Assembly (NCBI RefSeq): GCF_039545035.1
Contig: NZ_BAABRO010000011.1
Location: 62,001-126,000, forward strand
Source of the DNA: Novipirellula caenicola
GTDB taxonomy: Bacteria; Planctomycetota; Planctomycetia; Pirellulales; Pirellulaceae
DNA length: 64,000 bases
Direction of reading: 5' to 3'
A program made the translations under genes and the position numbers. Positions 53,392 to 62,927 of the stretch are shown piece after piece. Each line of letters starts with the position of its first letter. The first letter of the stretch is position 1. A model generated the notes under the pieces. The model was not told where the DNA came from and did no database searches. It saw only the letters and a program-made list of their open reading frames with translations.

Positions 53392-55377
53392 CTATTTCGC
53401 TCGATAGACTTCCACTTCGCTGGTGAAGGCGAACGTGTTGTTGTAGCCGCCAGCCAAGCCGGAATGATGGTCGACGTAGGTGAGCCGAACAAATCTTGCC
53501 GTGGTGTCGTCAAACTCAATCACGGCTCGCTCGGCTTTGCCTTGCCCAAACGAATGCGTTCCGACTTCCTGAAACGTTTTCCCATTCTCGCTGAGTGAGA
53601 TTGCCACGGTTTTGGTCGATCCCACATCGGGAACACCAAAGCGGACCAGGTTGATCGTTTGCGTCTTTTTCAAATCGATGGTGACCGATTTTGGAAATTC
53701 GTCGCTGACGCCGGTGGCAAAACACTGCGGGTTGCGATTGCCCCAGACGCCGTCGGTCAACCCGCTGTTCCATCCCCACGCGTTCGGGTCGCTCGATTCC
53801 CAAGTGCATCCCAGTGCAAGGTTGTAGCCGAGAGATGGATCGATAGGCCAATGCGTGTGGAACGAACACGCAGGCAGTCCGTCATTGTCCATCAAGTTCG
53901 GCATCGCCAATTTATTCCAACCAAATCGCACCTGTTTTGGTTTAGGCACGTTCGGCGATTGGACGACGACTTGGTTGCCGTCGATCGTCGCGGTCGCAGG
54001 ATGGAAGTTGCCATCGATTCCGGCGATCTCGAAATCAGTTAGAGGTTTACCGTCACGAGACGCGAGTCCCGACTCGGCGTTGCGGAACATCACACGGATC
54101 GCTTCGCCATCGACTTTGTGGTTCAAGTAGAGAGGACCGCTGGGGTCGATGTCGGCTTGACCATAGGTGTCCGCCAATGCCCACAGCGACAACCGCCGTG
54201 CGACTTCCTTTTTGTGTTGCGGATGAATGTCTTTGAGCTCGGCGATGTCCGTGATCACCGCCATGCCCGTATTGGGGATTTTCATGCATTCACGCTGAGC
54301 GACCCAGAAACGAGCCAGGATTTCAGGATCCTCTTCGCCATATTGATAGGGTGCGATTTGGACGAAATAGAAGGGCAGTTCAGGCTGCTTGAATGCATTT
54401 CGCCAGGATGCGAGTAAGGCCTTTTTCTTGTCGATATAGCCCAGTCCCTCACCATGATTCGATTCGCCTTGGTACCAAATCGCCCCGCGAATCGCCATTG
54501 GAACAAGCGGATGGATCATCGCGTTGTAAAGCGCCGTCGGCGTGCCATGGCTCTTGGCCAGCGTTGCCGGCTGGGCTGGCAGCGGAGGCGCCGCTTGGTT
54601 TTGTGCGAGCGCTGTTTTTAACGATTCGGTCCACTGTTGGATTTGTTGTAAATGCGCTTCCTGCGATTTGCGGTACTCAGGCGTTCCGGGAGTTTGCGAG
54701 CGAATGCGATCGGCTTCACTTGACAGCGCGGGGACGGCTTCGAATCCATCGACGCTGGTCCATGGCTCGATCCGTGTTCCACCCCAGGCACTTTGGATCA
54801 TCCCCACCGGAACACCAAGTTCCTCGTGCAATCGCAAACCAAAGTAGTAGCCGATCGCCGAGAAACTAGCCGAGGTCTCCGGGGAACTCCGCGTCCAGTT
54901 TGCATCGACATCGTCTTGCGGCGTCAGTGCGGTGGTCAGCGGGACCGCGAACAGCCGAAGGTTCGAATGCGTCGAGTTGGGAATGTCGGCTTTGGAGTCT
55001 GCCTTCATTTGCATTTCCCATTCCATGTTCGATTGCCCCGACGCCAACCAAACTTCGCCCACCAAGACATCGGTTAACTCGAGGCGGCTTGGTTCTTTGC
55101 CGGATTCGACGATCAACGATTGAGGTTCGGCATTGGCCTTCATCGAATCCAGTTCAACCTTCCACTTGCCGCTTTCGTCGGCCGTGGTGGTCTTGGTTTG
55201 GTTTGCGAACTTGACCGTGATCGATTCACCAGCGGTCGCAACGCCCCAAACCGGAACGCTCTGTTCGCGTTGCAGCACCATGTGGTCCGAGAACACCGAT
55301 GCGAGCTTTAGTTCCGCTGCGGAGACCAGCGGAGTGGGAAGGAGCAGGAAGAGCGTGAAGGCGAGGATTTGTTTCAT
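53392..55377 (-). CDS. Sialate O-acetylesterase with F5/8-type C-terminal domain
   Basis: Exported SGNH-type esterase of 661 residues. Signal peptide MKQILAFTLFLLLPTPLVSA (1-20). The nucleophile is Ser116 in WLASGQSNMEWEM; IQSAWGGTRIEPW and IWYQGESNHGEG are the further SGNH blocks of the family. The C-terminal ~140 residues, including VRFGVPDVGSTKTVAISLSE and ARFVRLTYVD, form a discoidin-like carbohydrate-binding domain. It removes O-acetyl groups from sialic acids or other acetylated sugars. The leader has CACTCTCC three times just before ATG 55377 and no SD site. Functionally grouped with the propeller and Tat oxidoreductase. Confidence 0.92.
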   Translation of the reverse strand: MKQILAFTLFLLLPTPLVSAAELKLASVFSDHMVLQREQSVPVWGVATAGESITVKFANQTKTTTADESGKWKVELDSMKANAEPQSLIVESGKEPSRLELTDVLVGEVWLASGQSNMEWEMQMKADSKADIPNSTHSNLRLFAVPLTTALTPQDDVDANWTRSSPETSASFSAIGYYFGLRLHEELGVPVGMIQSAWGGTRIEPWTSVDGFEAVPALSSEADRIRSQTPGTPEYRKSQEAHLQQIQQWTESLKTALAQNQAAPPLPAQPATLAKSHGTPTALYNAMIHPLVPMAIRGAIWYQGESNHGEGLGYIDKKKALLASWRNAFKQPELPFYFVQIAPYQYGEEDPEILARFWVAQRECMKIPNTGMAVITDIAELKDIHPQHKKEVARRLSLWALADTYGQADIDPSGPLYLNHKVDGEAIRVMFRNAESGLASRDGKPLTDFEIAGIDGNFHPATATIDGNQVVVQSPNVPKPKQVRFGWNKLAMPNLMDNDGLPACSFHTHWPIDPSLGYNLALGCTWESSDPNAWGWNSGLTDGVWGNRNPQCFATGVSDEFPKSVTIDLKKTQTINLVRFGVPDVGSTKTVAISLSENGKTFQEVGTHSFGQGKAERAVIEFDDTTARFVRLTYVDHHSGLAGGYNNTFAFTSEVEVYRAK

Positions 55378-55380
55378 GAT

Positions 55381-55404
55381 GGAGAGTGGGAGAGTGGGAG
55401 AGTG
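55381..55404. repeat. Octamer microsatellite in the esterase leader
   Basis: GGAGAGTG occurs exactly three times in tandem (55381-55404), ending three bases before the start codon of the minus-strand esterase gene. Copy number could affect translation of a leader that has no SD site. Confidence 0.92.
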
Positions 55405-55547
55405 GGGAGCGGGCCGTAAGGCACCGGGTAATGCGTGCCACTCGACCTCGCGAGCGGCACCCCGAATCAACAATCGCTTTGCGTCATGCCGCGACTAAAG
55501 TTGATCGCGTTATTGGATGACAGGCTGGAAGCCTATCCCACATTGGG

Positions 55548-56846
55548 CTAGTCGATTTCCCAGCCTTTGCGGTAGGCGGTTTGGATCAACGATTGAGCCT
55601 TGGTGTTGTTGCCGGTGGACAACGTTTTGGCGTTCCAGTCGAATCCACCGGTGCGGTAGGCCACGTTGCCGAGCAAGACGGCCTCGGCCATCGGGCCGGT
55701 GTAATCGAAATTACACGTGGCCGCCTCGCCCCCTTTGCACGCGGCGATCCACTCTTTGTGGAAACCAGGCGAGTCGGGCACAAATTTTTCGGGCCGTTTG
55801 AAGTCCGCGAACTTTTCCTCGGGCAACAACTCGTGCTTGTCAAATCCGGATAACAACATGCCGTCTTCGCCAATGAACAGCGTGTTGTGGCCTTTGCCCG
55901 AGAGCCCACGCTCAGCCAGGATTGCGGGAGTGCCGTGATACCAATGCAGATCCAGCGGACTGTTTTGGTTGGTTTGGTCAAAGCGATAGGTAACGTGCAT
56001 CGATTTGGGCGTTCGCTCGGCATCCACCTCGGGACCGCTTGCGTCGACATGACTCGGGTAGCGTAGTCCTAGCGACCAGTAGGGGATGTCCAAGATGTGG
56101 CAGCCCCAATTGCCGGTTTCGCCGGTTCCGTAGTCCCACCAAAAACGCCATCCGTAGGGACAGAACGACGGGTGATAGGGACGTTTCTCTGCGGGGCCGA
56201 CCCACAGTTCATAGTCCAATCCCGCGGGAATCGGCGGTGTGTCTTTGGGAACCGCTGGCATGCCGCGACTGCCGCCGACCCAGCAGTGCACCTCGTTGAC
56301 CTTGCCAATCGCTCCGCTTTGAATCAGCTCGACGACGCGGTGCATGTTGGGCATCGCGTGACGTTGGTTTCCAAGCTGAGTCGCGAGTTTGTTTTCGCGA
56401 GCATAGTCGGTCAACGTGCGGGTTTCCCAAACGTTGTGAGCAAGCGGTTTTTCCAGATAGGTGTGCAGCCCCAACTGCATCGAGGCGTAGGCAGGATGAA
56501 AGTGCGTATGATCGGGGGTGCTGATCACGACGCCATCAAGATCCTTGCCGAGCTTGTCGAGCATCTTGCGATAGTCGCTGAAACGCTCGGCCGACGAATA
56601 TTTTTTGAACGCACCTTCGGCTCGTTTCTCATCGACGTCGACCAACGCGATCAGATTCTGAGAGTTGACGCCACCGACATTGGCAGCCCCGCGGCCGCCG
56701 ACACCGATACAGGCGAGGTTCAATTTCTCGTTGGGGCTTTCGGCGGCCGAGATCCGGCGTGCCGAGGCACCGTGATAAATGGCGATTCCGGCAGCAGCTG
56801 CGGCCGTGGTTTTCAGGGCATCACGTCGAGAGATGGGTGACTTCAT
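55548..56846 (-). CDS. Tat-exported Gfo/Idh/MocA oxidoreductase
   Basis: Periplasmic NAD(P)-binding oxidoreductase of 432 residues. The Tat signal SRRDALK (6-12) with a hydrophobic stretch AAAAAGIAIY ends near ISAAE (about 35). The Rossmann start is NLACIGVGGRGAANV, and the catalytic block TYLEKPLAHN (about 128-137) retains Lys. STPDHTHFHPAYA is a typical second block. The C-terminal substrate domain has the GCHILDIPYWSL and FDYTGPMAEAVLLGNVAYR blocks common in planctomycete paralogues. Likely acts on sugars or inositols with tightly bound cofactor. The leader is pyrimidine-rich without an SD site. Confidence 0.92.
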   Translation of the reverse strand: MKSPISRRDALKTTAAAAAGIAIYHGASARRISAAESPNEKLNLACIGVGGRGAANVGGVNSQNLIALVDVDEKRAEGAFKKYSSAERFSDYRKMLDKLGKDLDGVVISTPDHTHFHPAYASMQLGLHTYLEKPLAHNVWETRTLTDYARENKLATQLGNQRHAMPNMHRVVELIQSGAIGKVNEVHCWVGGSRGMPAVPKDTPPIPAGLDYELWVGPAEKRPYHPSFCPYGWRFWWDYGTGETGNWGCHILDIPYWSLGLRYPSHVDASGPEVDAERTPKSMHVTYRFDQTNQNSPLDLHWYHGTPAILAERGLSGKGHNTLFIGEDGMLLSGFDKHELLPEEKFADFKRPEKFVPDSPGFHKEWIAACKGGEAATCNFDYTGPMAEAVLLGNVAYRTGGFDWNAKTLSTGNNTKAQSLIQTAYRKGWEID

Positions 56847-57066
56847 AGCGTGTCTTGATGGGAGGAAGGGAAAGTGGAAGGGGGAAGGATCGTGGGGAAG
56901 GATTTTTCAAAGAGGAACCGCTTCATCACGCGAGCCCTCGGTTTCCAAGCGGCCTAGTTTAACCGAATGATCCGGTAAACGCCCCCTTTCGCGGATTCCG
57001 GGACTATTGGAAACTGCCCCATTCTCGTTCTTTTTACTGAAAATCCGCGTGGGCGGAGGATTCGCC

Positions 57067-58302
57067 ATGAAATATGTCATTATTATTCCCGACGGCTGTG
57101 CGGATGAACCGATCGATTCGCTCGGCGGCCGCACCCCGCTGCAAGCTGCCAATTTGCCCACGATGGATCGGCTCGCCGCCGAGGGTTCGCTAGGATTGGC
57201 CAACAACACGCCCGACCATTTGCCGGCGGGCAGCGAAGTCGCGAACCTCTGTTTGCTCGGCTACGACCCGGACGTCTACTTCACTGGCCGCGCACCGTTA
57301 GAAGCTGCCGCTCAAGGAATCGCGCTCGGCGAACACGATTGGGCGGTCCGCTGTAATTTGGTCACGATCGAAGACCAAACCATGGTCGACTTTACCGCCG
57401 ACCACATTTCCAACGAAGAAGGTGCCGAGCTGCTGCGATCGGCCCAGGCCGAATTGTTGGCCAAAGCCGCCGCCGAGGGCGACCCGATCGCATCGCGATT
57501 GGAGTTTGTGCCAGGCGTTAGCTACCGAAATCTGCTGATTTATCGAGGCGACGCGTCCACCCCCGCTCCGTTTTCAAGCGACACACGCTCGCGAGCACCT
57601 CACGATTTGACCGATTTGTCGGTGGCGGATGAATTTCCTCGCGGTCCCGGCAGCGATCTACTGGTTCGCTTGATGAGCGAATCTGCCGAGCTGTTCGCGT
57701 CGCATCCCGTCAATCAGAAACGGATCGCCGAGGGCAAGCGGCCCGCGACCAACGTTTGGTTGTGGGGACTCGGCGGGGCACCCAAGCTGCCTAGTTTCCA
57801 AGAGCGATACGGGCTAAGCGGCGTGATGATCACCGCGGTCGATTTGCTGCGAGGCATCGCCGCACTGGTTGGTTGGCCACGAATCGAAGTGGCGGGGGCC
57901 ACGGGCTATCTCGACACCGACTACGCAGCCAAAGGCCGTGCCGCGGTCGAAGCGCTCGACAAATACGATGTCGTCTGCGTGCACATCGAAGCTCCCGACG
58001 AAGCGTCGCACGAAGGTCGTGCTGACGAGAAAATCAAGGCACTCGAAAGCATCGACCAATCGATTGTTGCCCCACTTTACGAAGCGCTGCAGAAACACGG
58101 CGACTACCGTATTTTGGTGACTCCTGACCACCCGACGTTCTGCAGCACCAAAAAGCACACGCACGGAATGGTGCCGCTGTTGATCTCGGGAACCGGCGTC
58201 CAGCCGGATTCGCAATCGACCTATGACGAGATCGCAGCCGGGGCCAGCGGTCGCCGCTTCGACCATGGCTGGGATTTGATGGACGCATTCATCAAGTCAT
58301 AG
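57067..58302 (+). CDS. apgM: ApgM-family phosphoglycerate mutase/proposed homoserine kinase
   Basis: Alkaline-phosphatase-superfamily enzyme of 411 residues. It begins MKYVIIIPDGCADEP with metal-ligand Asp9. The phosphoserine residue is Ser56 in PAGSEVANLCLLGYDP, and later metal motifs YDVVCVHIEAPDEASHEG and ILVTPDHPTF are intact. The ATG at 57067 has GGAGG seven bases upstream, so the longer frame to 57007 is rejected. A subset of ApgM proteins is proposed to act as homoserine kinase in genomes lacking ThrB. The aspartokinase gene follows 77 bases later on the same strand, favouring that threonine-pathway role. Confidence 0.9.
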   Translation: MKYVIIIPDGCADEPIDSLGGRTPLQAANLPTMDRLAAEGSLGLANNTPDHLPAGSEVANLCLLGYDPDVYFTGRAPLEAAAQGIALGEHDWAVRCNLVTIEDQTMVDFTADHISNEEGAELLRSAQAELLAKAAAEGDPIASRLEFVPGVSYRNLLIYRGDASTPAPFSSDTRSRAPHDLTDLSVADEFPRGPGSDLLVRLMSESAELFASHPVNQKRIAEGKRPATNVWLWGLGGAPKLPSFQERYGLSGVMITAVDLLRGIAALVGWPRIEVAGATGYLDTDYAAKGRAAVEALDKYDVVCVHIEAPDEASHEGRADEKIKALESIDQSIVAPLYEALQKHGDYRILVTPDHPTFCSTKKHTHGMVPLLISGTGVQPDSQSTYDEIAAGASGRRFDHGWDLMDAFIKS

Positions 58303-58379
58303 CGGGCAAGTGCCGACAATTCCCCCTGCCTCGTTCGTTTTCCACCCTTCACTTCCCTTTCAAATTCACACTTCTTCCC

Positions 58380-60179
58380 ATGTCACTGATCGTTCAAAAG
58401 TTTGGCGGTACCAGCGTCGCTGATGTCGAAAAAATCCGCGCGGCGGCACGCAAGGCGATTCGCGCCCAACAGCAAGGCAACCGCGTCGTGATGGTCGTCA
58501 GCGCGATGGGCAAGAACACCGACGTGTTGTTGAAGTTGGCCAGTGACGTCAGCCCCCATCCGCCGGCGCGTGAAATGGACATGCTGGTCAGCACCGGCGA
58601 ACAAGTCAGTGTGGCGCTCGTCGCGATGGCGATCGATGCACTCGGAGCCAAAGCGGTCAGTTTGACCGGGGGGCAAATCGGGATGAAGACCGACGACAGT
58701 TTCAGCAAGGCGCGGATCCAGTCGATTTCAACCGAGCGAATCGAACGTTTGTTGGACGAAGGAAACATCGTGGTGGCTGCCGGTTTCCAAGGCATCGATG
58801 ATGATTTGAACATCACCACGCTCGGCCGCGGCGGCAGCGACACGACCGCCGTGGCATTGGCTTCGGTGCTCGGCGCGGACGCTTGCGAAATCTATACCGA
58901 CGTCGATGGCGTCTACACCACCGACCCACGGTTGTTGCCCGAAGCTCGCCGGGTTGACGTGATCAGCTATGACGAAATGCTCGAATTGGCCAGTCTTGGG
59001 GCCGGCGTGATGCACAATCGCAGCATCGAATTCGCCAAGAAGTTCAATGTTCCGATCCATGTTCGCAGCAGTTTTTCGGACGCCGAAGGAACGATGATTG
59101 TCGCGGAAACCGAGTCGCAAACCGCTTCGGTTTGTGGTGCCGCGATGACCCCCAGCGAAGCTCGCGTGACCGTGCTCGGCGTGCCTGATGTGCCCGGGAA
59201 AAGTTTGCAAGTGTTCTCGGCGATCGCGGCTAAAAAGATTGCCGTCGACATGGTCGTGCAAAACGTGGGACTTCAAGGCCGCGCTGATATCTCGTTTACC
59301 GTTCGTCAAGAAGACCTGCAGACGACCCTGAAAACGCTCGAAGGCGTGCTGCCCGAAGTCGGCGCGGATGCGGTCACCTACGACGACCAAGTCTCGAAGG
59401 TTTCGGTGGTCGGGGTAAACATGGCCAAGCAAACCAACGTGGCATCGACGATGTTTCGCGCGTTGGCCGATGCCGATGTGAACATCCAAATGATCACGAC
59501 CAGCGAGATCAAGATCTCGACGCTGGTTCCACGTTCGCAAGCCTCTGCGGCGCTGCGGGCGGTGCATCAAGCATTCTCGCTTCATCAGAAACCCGATGAT
59601 GCGAAATCGTGGCACCAAATTCGATCCGAGCGAGGCAATCGTGCCGATGTCGATTCGCTGATCAGCCGGTTGCAGGCGGACGCGCTCGAGGCGTTGACGC
59701 TGACCGGGATTTCATTGACCAAAGAGCAGGCTCGCGTGACGCTGCATGGTGTTCCGGACAAACCAGGCATCGCGGCCGACATGTTCGAAACCATCGGCGA
59801 AGCGGGAATCTTTGTCGACATGATCGTGCAAGGCTATGACGGCGAAGATGGCTCGACCAGCGTCAGCTTTACCATCAACGACGATGCGATCGACGCAGGT
59901 GTCAAAGTTGCCACCGAGATTTGCAAGAAGCATGGGATGCGTGATATCCAGAGCGGTACCAACATTTCGAAAATCACGGTCAGCGGTATTGGACTGCGTA
60001 GCCACACGCATGTGGGCACCATTCTGTTTAAACAGCTTGCGGATCTAGGGATCAACATCGAGATGATTGGAACCAGCGAACTGCAGGTCAATGCGGTGAT
60101 TGCCACCGAGAAGGCGGATGTGGCGACCGAGCGGCTGAAGAAGGCGTTTGCCGCGTCACTGGAATCCGGAGCGGTCTAA
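58380..60179 (+). CDS. Aspartate kinase with four ACT domains
   Basis: Phosphorylates aspartate, opening lysine, methionine and threonine synthesis. The 599-residue protein is much longer than the usual ~410. The kinase domain (about 1-250) has VQKFGGTSV, TLGRGGSDTTAVALA and YTDVDGVYTTDPR. It is followed by two consecutive ACT-domain pairs (about 265-410 and 455-595), each with the paired TVLGVPDVPGK/VSVVGVNM and VTLHGVPDKPGI/ITVSGIGLRS start motifs. The leader is pyrimidine-rich (CACTTCCC, CTTCTTCCC) with no SD site. Duplicated ACT pairs also occur in cyanobacterial aspartokinases and imply concerted effector control. Confidence 0.95.
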   Translation: MSLIVQKFGGTSVADVEKIRAAARKAIRAQQQGNRVVMVVSAMGKNTDVLLKLASDVSPHPPAREMDMLVSTGEQVSVALVAMAIDALGAKAVSLTGGQIGMKTDDSFSKARIQSISTERIERLLDEGNIVVAAGFQGIDDDLNITTLGRGGSDTTAVALASVLGADACEIYTDVDGVYTTDPRLLPEARRVDVISYDEMLELASLGAGVMHNRSIEFAKKFNVPIHVRSSFSDAEGTMIVAETESQTASVCGAAMTPSEARVTVLGVPDVPGKSLQVFSAIAAKKIAVDMVVQNVGLQGRADISFTVRQEDLQTTLKTLEGVLPEVGADAVTYDDQVSKVSVVGVNMAKQTNVASTMFRALADADVNIQMITTSEIKISTLVPRSQASAALRAVHQAFSLHQKPDDAKSWHQIRSERGNRADVDSLISRLQADALEALTLTGISLTKEQARVTLHGVPDKPGIAADMFETIGEAGIFVDMIVQGYDGEDGSTSVSFTINDDAIDAGVKVATEICKKHGMRDIQSGTNISKITVSGIGLRSHTHVGTILFKQLADLGINIEMIGTSELQVNAVIATEKADVATERLKKAFAASLESGAV

Positions 60180-60243
60180 GTTCCGTCGCGATCACGCGGC
60201 ACATCATGACCGCGAGCGTGCGTCCAAATGCGATCCCTCTCAT

Positions 60244-60288
60244 AAAAAAACGGCCTGCGATGAATTCATCGCAGGCCGTTTCTTTTTT
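60244..60288. terminator. Perfect-palindrome bidirectional terminator
   Basis: A 34-base perfect palindrome (60248-60281, centred on GAATTC) has an A-run before and a T-run after. It separates the convergent aspartokinase and Ala/Lys-rich genes. Confidence 0.93.
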
Positions 60289-60313
60289 GGAACGATTCGA
60301 TGTCGTCAACGAC

Positions 60314-61192
60314 TTAGTTGAAGATACCAAAAACGTGGTGCAGCAATCCGCAATGTTTGCGAGCGGGTGGGCAGCAAACCGGAGCTGGCTCGCAGCAAAC
60401 CGGTGCAGGCTCACAGCAGACAGGGGCTGGCTCGCAGCAAACTACTGGGGCGGGCTCACAGCAACCAGCTGGTTCGACGATCACTTCGCCACAGCAGCCT
60501 GCGGTTTCCTCGTAAACGATCGGAGCGGGCTCGGTCACAACCGGAGCCACGACGGCTTCGGGAGCAGCGGCAGCTTCGGGAGCCACCGGGGCTGCTTCTT
60601 CGACCATCGGTTCTGGAGCCGGAGCTGGTGCGGCTTCGGGAGCAGCGGGCGTTGCGACCGGGGTTGCCGCAGCTGCAGCGGCAGCAGCCGCTTTTTCTGC
60701 TTCGATCTTAGCAGCGGCCTTGGCGGCAGCAGCTTCCATCGCAGCCTTTTTCTCGGCAGCGGCTTTCTTCTCGGCAGCAGCCTTTTCTGCAGCCGCTTTC
60801 TTCTCAGCAGCGGCCTTTTTCTCGGCGGCAGCTTTCTTTTCTGCAGCCGCTTTCTTTTCGGCTTCAGCCTTCATCGCAGCTTCCTTTTCCGCAGCTGCCT
60901 TGGCTTCGGCTGCTTTTTTCTCAGCTGCTTTTGCTTCAGCAGCCTTCTTTTGAGCTGCTTTTTTCTCGGCTGCCGCCTTTTTAGCCGCTGCGTCTGCCTT
61001 TTTCTTGTCGGCCTTGGGTTTATCAGCCTTTGGCTTTTCCTGATCCGCTACCGCTTCGGTTGCAGCTTCGGTGGCTTCGGCTGCTTTTTCGGCAGCTTTG
61101 TCTTGGGCGGTACCATGCTGAATCGGAGCCACCAACATGCCTAGGGCAGTCGCGGCGAAGAGCATGGAATAAAGGGTGGTCTTGCGTTTCAT
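60314..61192 (-). CDS. Ala/Lys/Glu coiled-coil protein with repeated Cys-Cys tail
   Basis: Exported protein of 292 residues. Signal peptide MKRKTTLYSMLFAATALG to about residue 29. Residues about 32-165 are an almost uninterrupted Ala/Lys/Glu helix (AAAEKKAAAEKKAAAEKK), TolA-like. An Ala/Pro/Val segment (about 165-225) leads to a tail with repeated CCEPAPV units: six Cys-Cys pairs and one more Cys (13 in all), then HCGLLHHVFGIFN. The tail may bind metal or crosslink the protein to the envelope by disulfides. AAGGA lies about ten bases upstream of the ATG. The function is unknown. Confidence 0.82.
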   Translation of the reverse strand: MKRKTTLYSMLFAATALGMLVAPIQHGTAQDKAAEKAAEATEAATEAVADQEKPKADKPKADKKKADAAAKKAAAEKKAAQKKAAEAKAAEKKAAEAKAAAEKEAAMKAEAEKKAAAEKKAAAEKKAAAEKKAAAEKAAAEKKAAAEKKAAMEAAAAKAAAKIEAEKAAAAAAAAATPVATPAAPEAAPAPAPEPMVEEAAPVAPEAAAAPEAVVAPVVTEPAPIVYEETAGCCGEVIVEPAGCCEPAPVVCCEPAPVCCEPAPVCCEPAPVCCPPARKHCGLLHHVFGIFN

Positions 61193-61936
61193 CGGTTACA
61201 GGATCCTTCGTGAAGTAAAGCTTGAGGGGGGGGTGATGCGTTGCTGAAAACGAATGGGGGGACCGTTAGACGAGCCAATGTTCGCTCGTCTGTCGTCACG
61301 CTGGCTCGTCCAGCGATGACAGTTCGAAACAGGCTATTCCTCTGGCGGGTAGAGATGACTGATTTCGTGAACCGTTTTGGCGGTAGCCACGGTTTCGACA
61401 CCACCGAGCCGGGCGATTACCCAAACGGCTAATCTGACCGCGGTGATGTCGTACGGAATCAGCAGTCTCCGGAAAGGGGGGGGGGGCCGAGGCTGTTTCG
61501 TGGTCGCAAGTCAAACCGATCGAGTCGGCTGGGACTGCCAAAGCTGGATCCGTTTCGAGCTAGCGAACAAACCGCCATCCTAATTGCCATCGAGGAAAAG
61601 CCAACCGATTTAAGGAATGTCGGCCCTATTCCTGCGAAAAACTTCCGATTTCGAGGATTGTTCGGTTTACGCGGTCGCATGCGGATTCGTTGGCTGATTC
61701 CGCTCGATTCTTGCTCGTGGTTCGCTGATTTTTATTTGGTGCGACCAGCAAATGCGACTATGATAATACGCGTCTGTTTGGCAAGAACTCGTTCGTGACC
61801 GTTCGGAATTCAGGTCCTACTGCGATCATCGCATGATTCGCTTGGCCTCGATTTGTCGAACGACATGCTGCTTTTCTCGACATAGCCTGTCGACACACCC
61901 CCGGTCTACCCACCTCATTTTCAATGAGGCGAATCG
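61193..61936. other. Divergent intergenic region with hairpins and an 11-G tract
   Basis: This 744-base gap has two adjacent hairpins (AGACGAGC/GCTCGTCT at 61268-61275/61284-61291, and an imperfect CTGTCGTCACGCTGG/CCAGCGATGACAG pair at 61290-61304/61310-61322), an 8-G tract near 61225 in the leader of the coiled-coil gene, and an 11-G run at 61476-61486. Several short frames exist but none looks like a gene. It holds promoters for divergent genes. Confidence 0.5.
61476..61486. repeat. Eleven-G homopolymer tract
   Basis: Eleven consecutive Gs in a non-coding region between divergent envelope-protein genes. Long homopolymers are prone to length change and to sequencing error. Confidence 0.9.
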
Positions 61937-62821
61937 ATGAATAGGAACCTAAGCGTGATCAAATCTTCTCATTGTCCGAGCGTGCTGGCGTTGCCTGGTT
62001 GTTTGCTGATGTTGTTGGTCGTGACGACGGCATCGCTGCGTGCAGACGATTTGCCGGTTGCCGACGAGGCGATCCAAGCGGAGATGTTCGCCGCAATGGA
62101 TGCTGGACAGATCGACGTCAAATTCATTCCGATCAATGCAACCAAGGCCAATGTGTTGGTCAAGAATTTGACTGACAAACCGATGAACCTCAAGTTGCCC
62201 GCTGCGTTCGCTGGCGTGCCTGTGCTTGCCCAATTTGGTGGCGGCATGGGTGGCATGGGCGGCGGTGGCATGGGCGGCATGGGGGGTGGCATGGGCGGCG
62301 GCATGGGGGGCGGCGGTGGTCAAGCCATGGGCGGCGGCATGGGCGGCGGCGGTATGGGTGGCGGCGGCATGGGTGGTATGGGAGGCGGCGGCATGGGCGG
62401 CATGGGCGGCTTCCAACGCATTGCCCCCGAACGTGTCAAAAAACTCTCTGTCGTGACCGTCTGTCTCGAACATGGCAAGCCCGACCCGAATCCAAAGATG
62501 GCTTACAAAATCGTTCCCATCGAACAGTTCACCGACAGCCCGAAGGTGCGTTTGGTCTGTGAAGCACTCGGCAACGGCTTGGTCACTCAGAACACCGCTC
62601 AAGCAGCCGCTTGGCATTTGACGGACAACATGTCATGGGCCCAATTGGCACAGAAAAATCGCGTCGAAAGCAAGTACACCGGTACGATTCGCTGGTTCTC
62701 GCCGTTTGAATTGAAGACCGCGATGCTGGTGGTGCAAGAGATCGATCGGATCGTTAGCAGCAACGACGAATACGCAAAACAAAGTGATGCCGACGCCTCG
62801 CTGGCGGACGACCCTAGCTAA
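61937..62821 (+). CDS. Exported Gly-Gly-Met repeat protein
   Basis: A 294-residue protein with signal peptide (to about residue 37, ending SLRADD). GAGG seven bases upstream fixes ATG 61937. The N-terminal domain (about 40-95) contains IDVKFIPINATKANVLVKN. Residues about 98-156 are a GGMGGMGGGGMGG-type repeat, and the C-terminal domain (about 157-294) is well folded-looking (KLSVVTVCLEHGKPDPNPKM, ELKTAMLVVQEIDRI). Similar Gly/Met proteins are recurrent in planctomycetes; function unknown, possibly metal-binding through Met or a flexible surface linker. It has its own terminator. Confidence 0.8.
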   Translation: MNRNLSVIKSSHCPSVLALPGCLLMLLVVTTASLRADDLPVADEAIQAEMFAAMDAGQIDVKFIPINATKANVLVKNLTDKPMNLKLPAAFAGVPVLAQFGGGMGGMGGGGMGGMGGGMGGGMGGGGGQAMGGGMGGGGMGGGGMGGMGGGGMGGMGGFQRIAPERVKKLSVVTVCLEHGKPDPNPKMAYKIVPIEQFTDSPKVRLVCEALGNGLVTQNTAQAAAWHLTDNMSWAQLAQKNRVESKYTGTIRWFSPFELKTAMLVVQEIDRIVSSNDEYAKQSDADASLADDPS

Positions 62822-62852
62822 ACGGTCGAGATTCCTCAGTGAATAACGCAAC

Positions 62853-62882
62853 AACGCGAGACGATTTCGTCTTGCGTTTTTT
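62853..62882 (+). terminator. Rho-independent terminator of the GGM-repeat gene
   Basis: A 12-bp stem with one G-T pair (62853-62864 with 62867-62878) runs into six Ts, 32 bases after the stop. Confidence 0.9.
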
Positions 62883-62927
62883 CGTGCGCGGACACAATAT
62901 GCAAGCTCCTCAGGGGGTAAAAATGAA

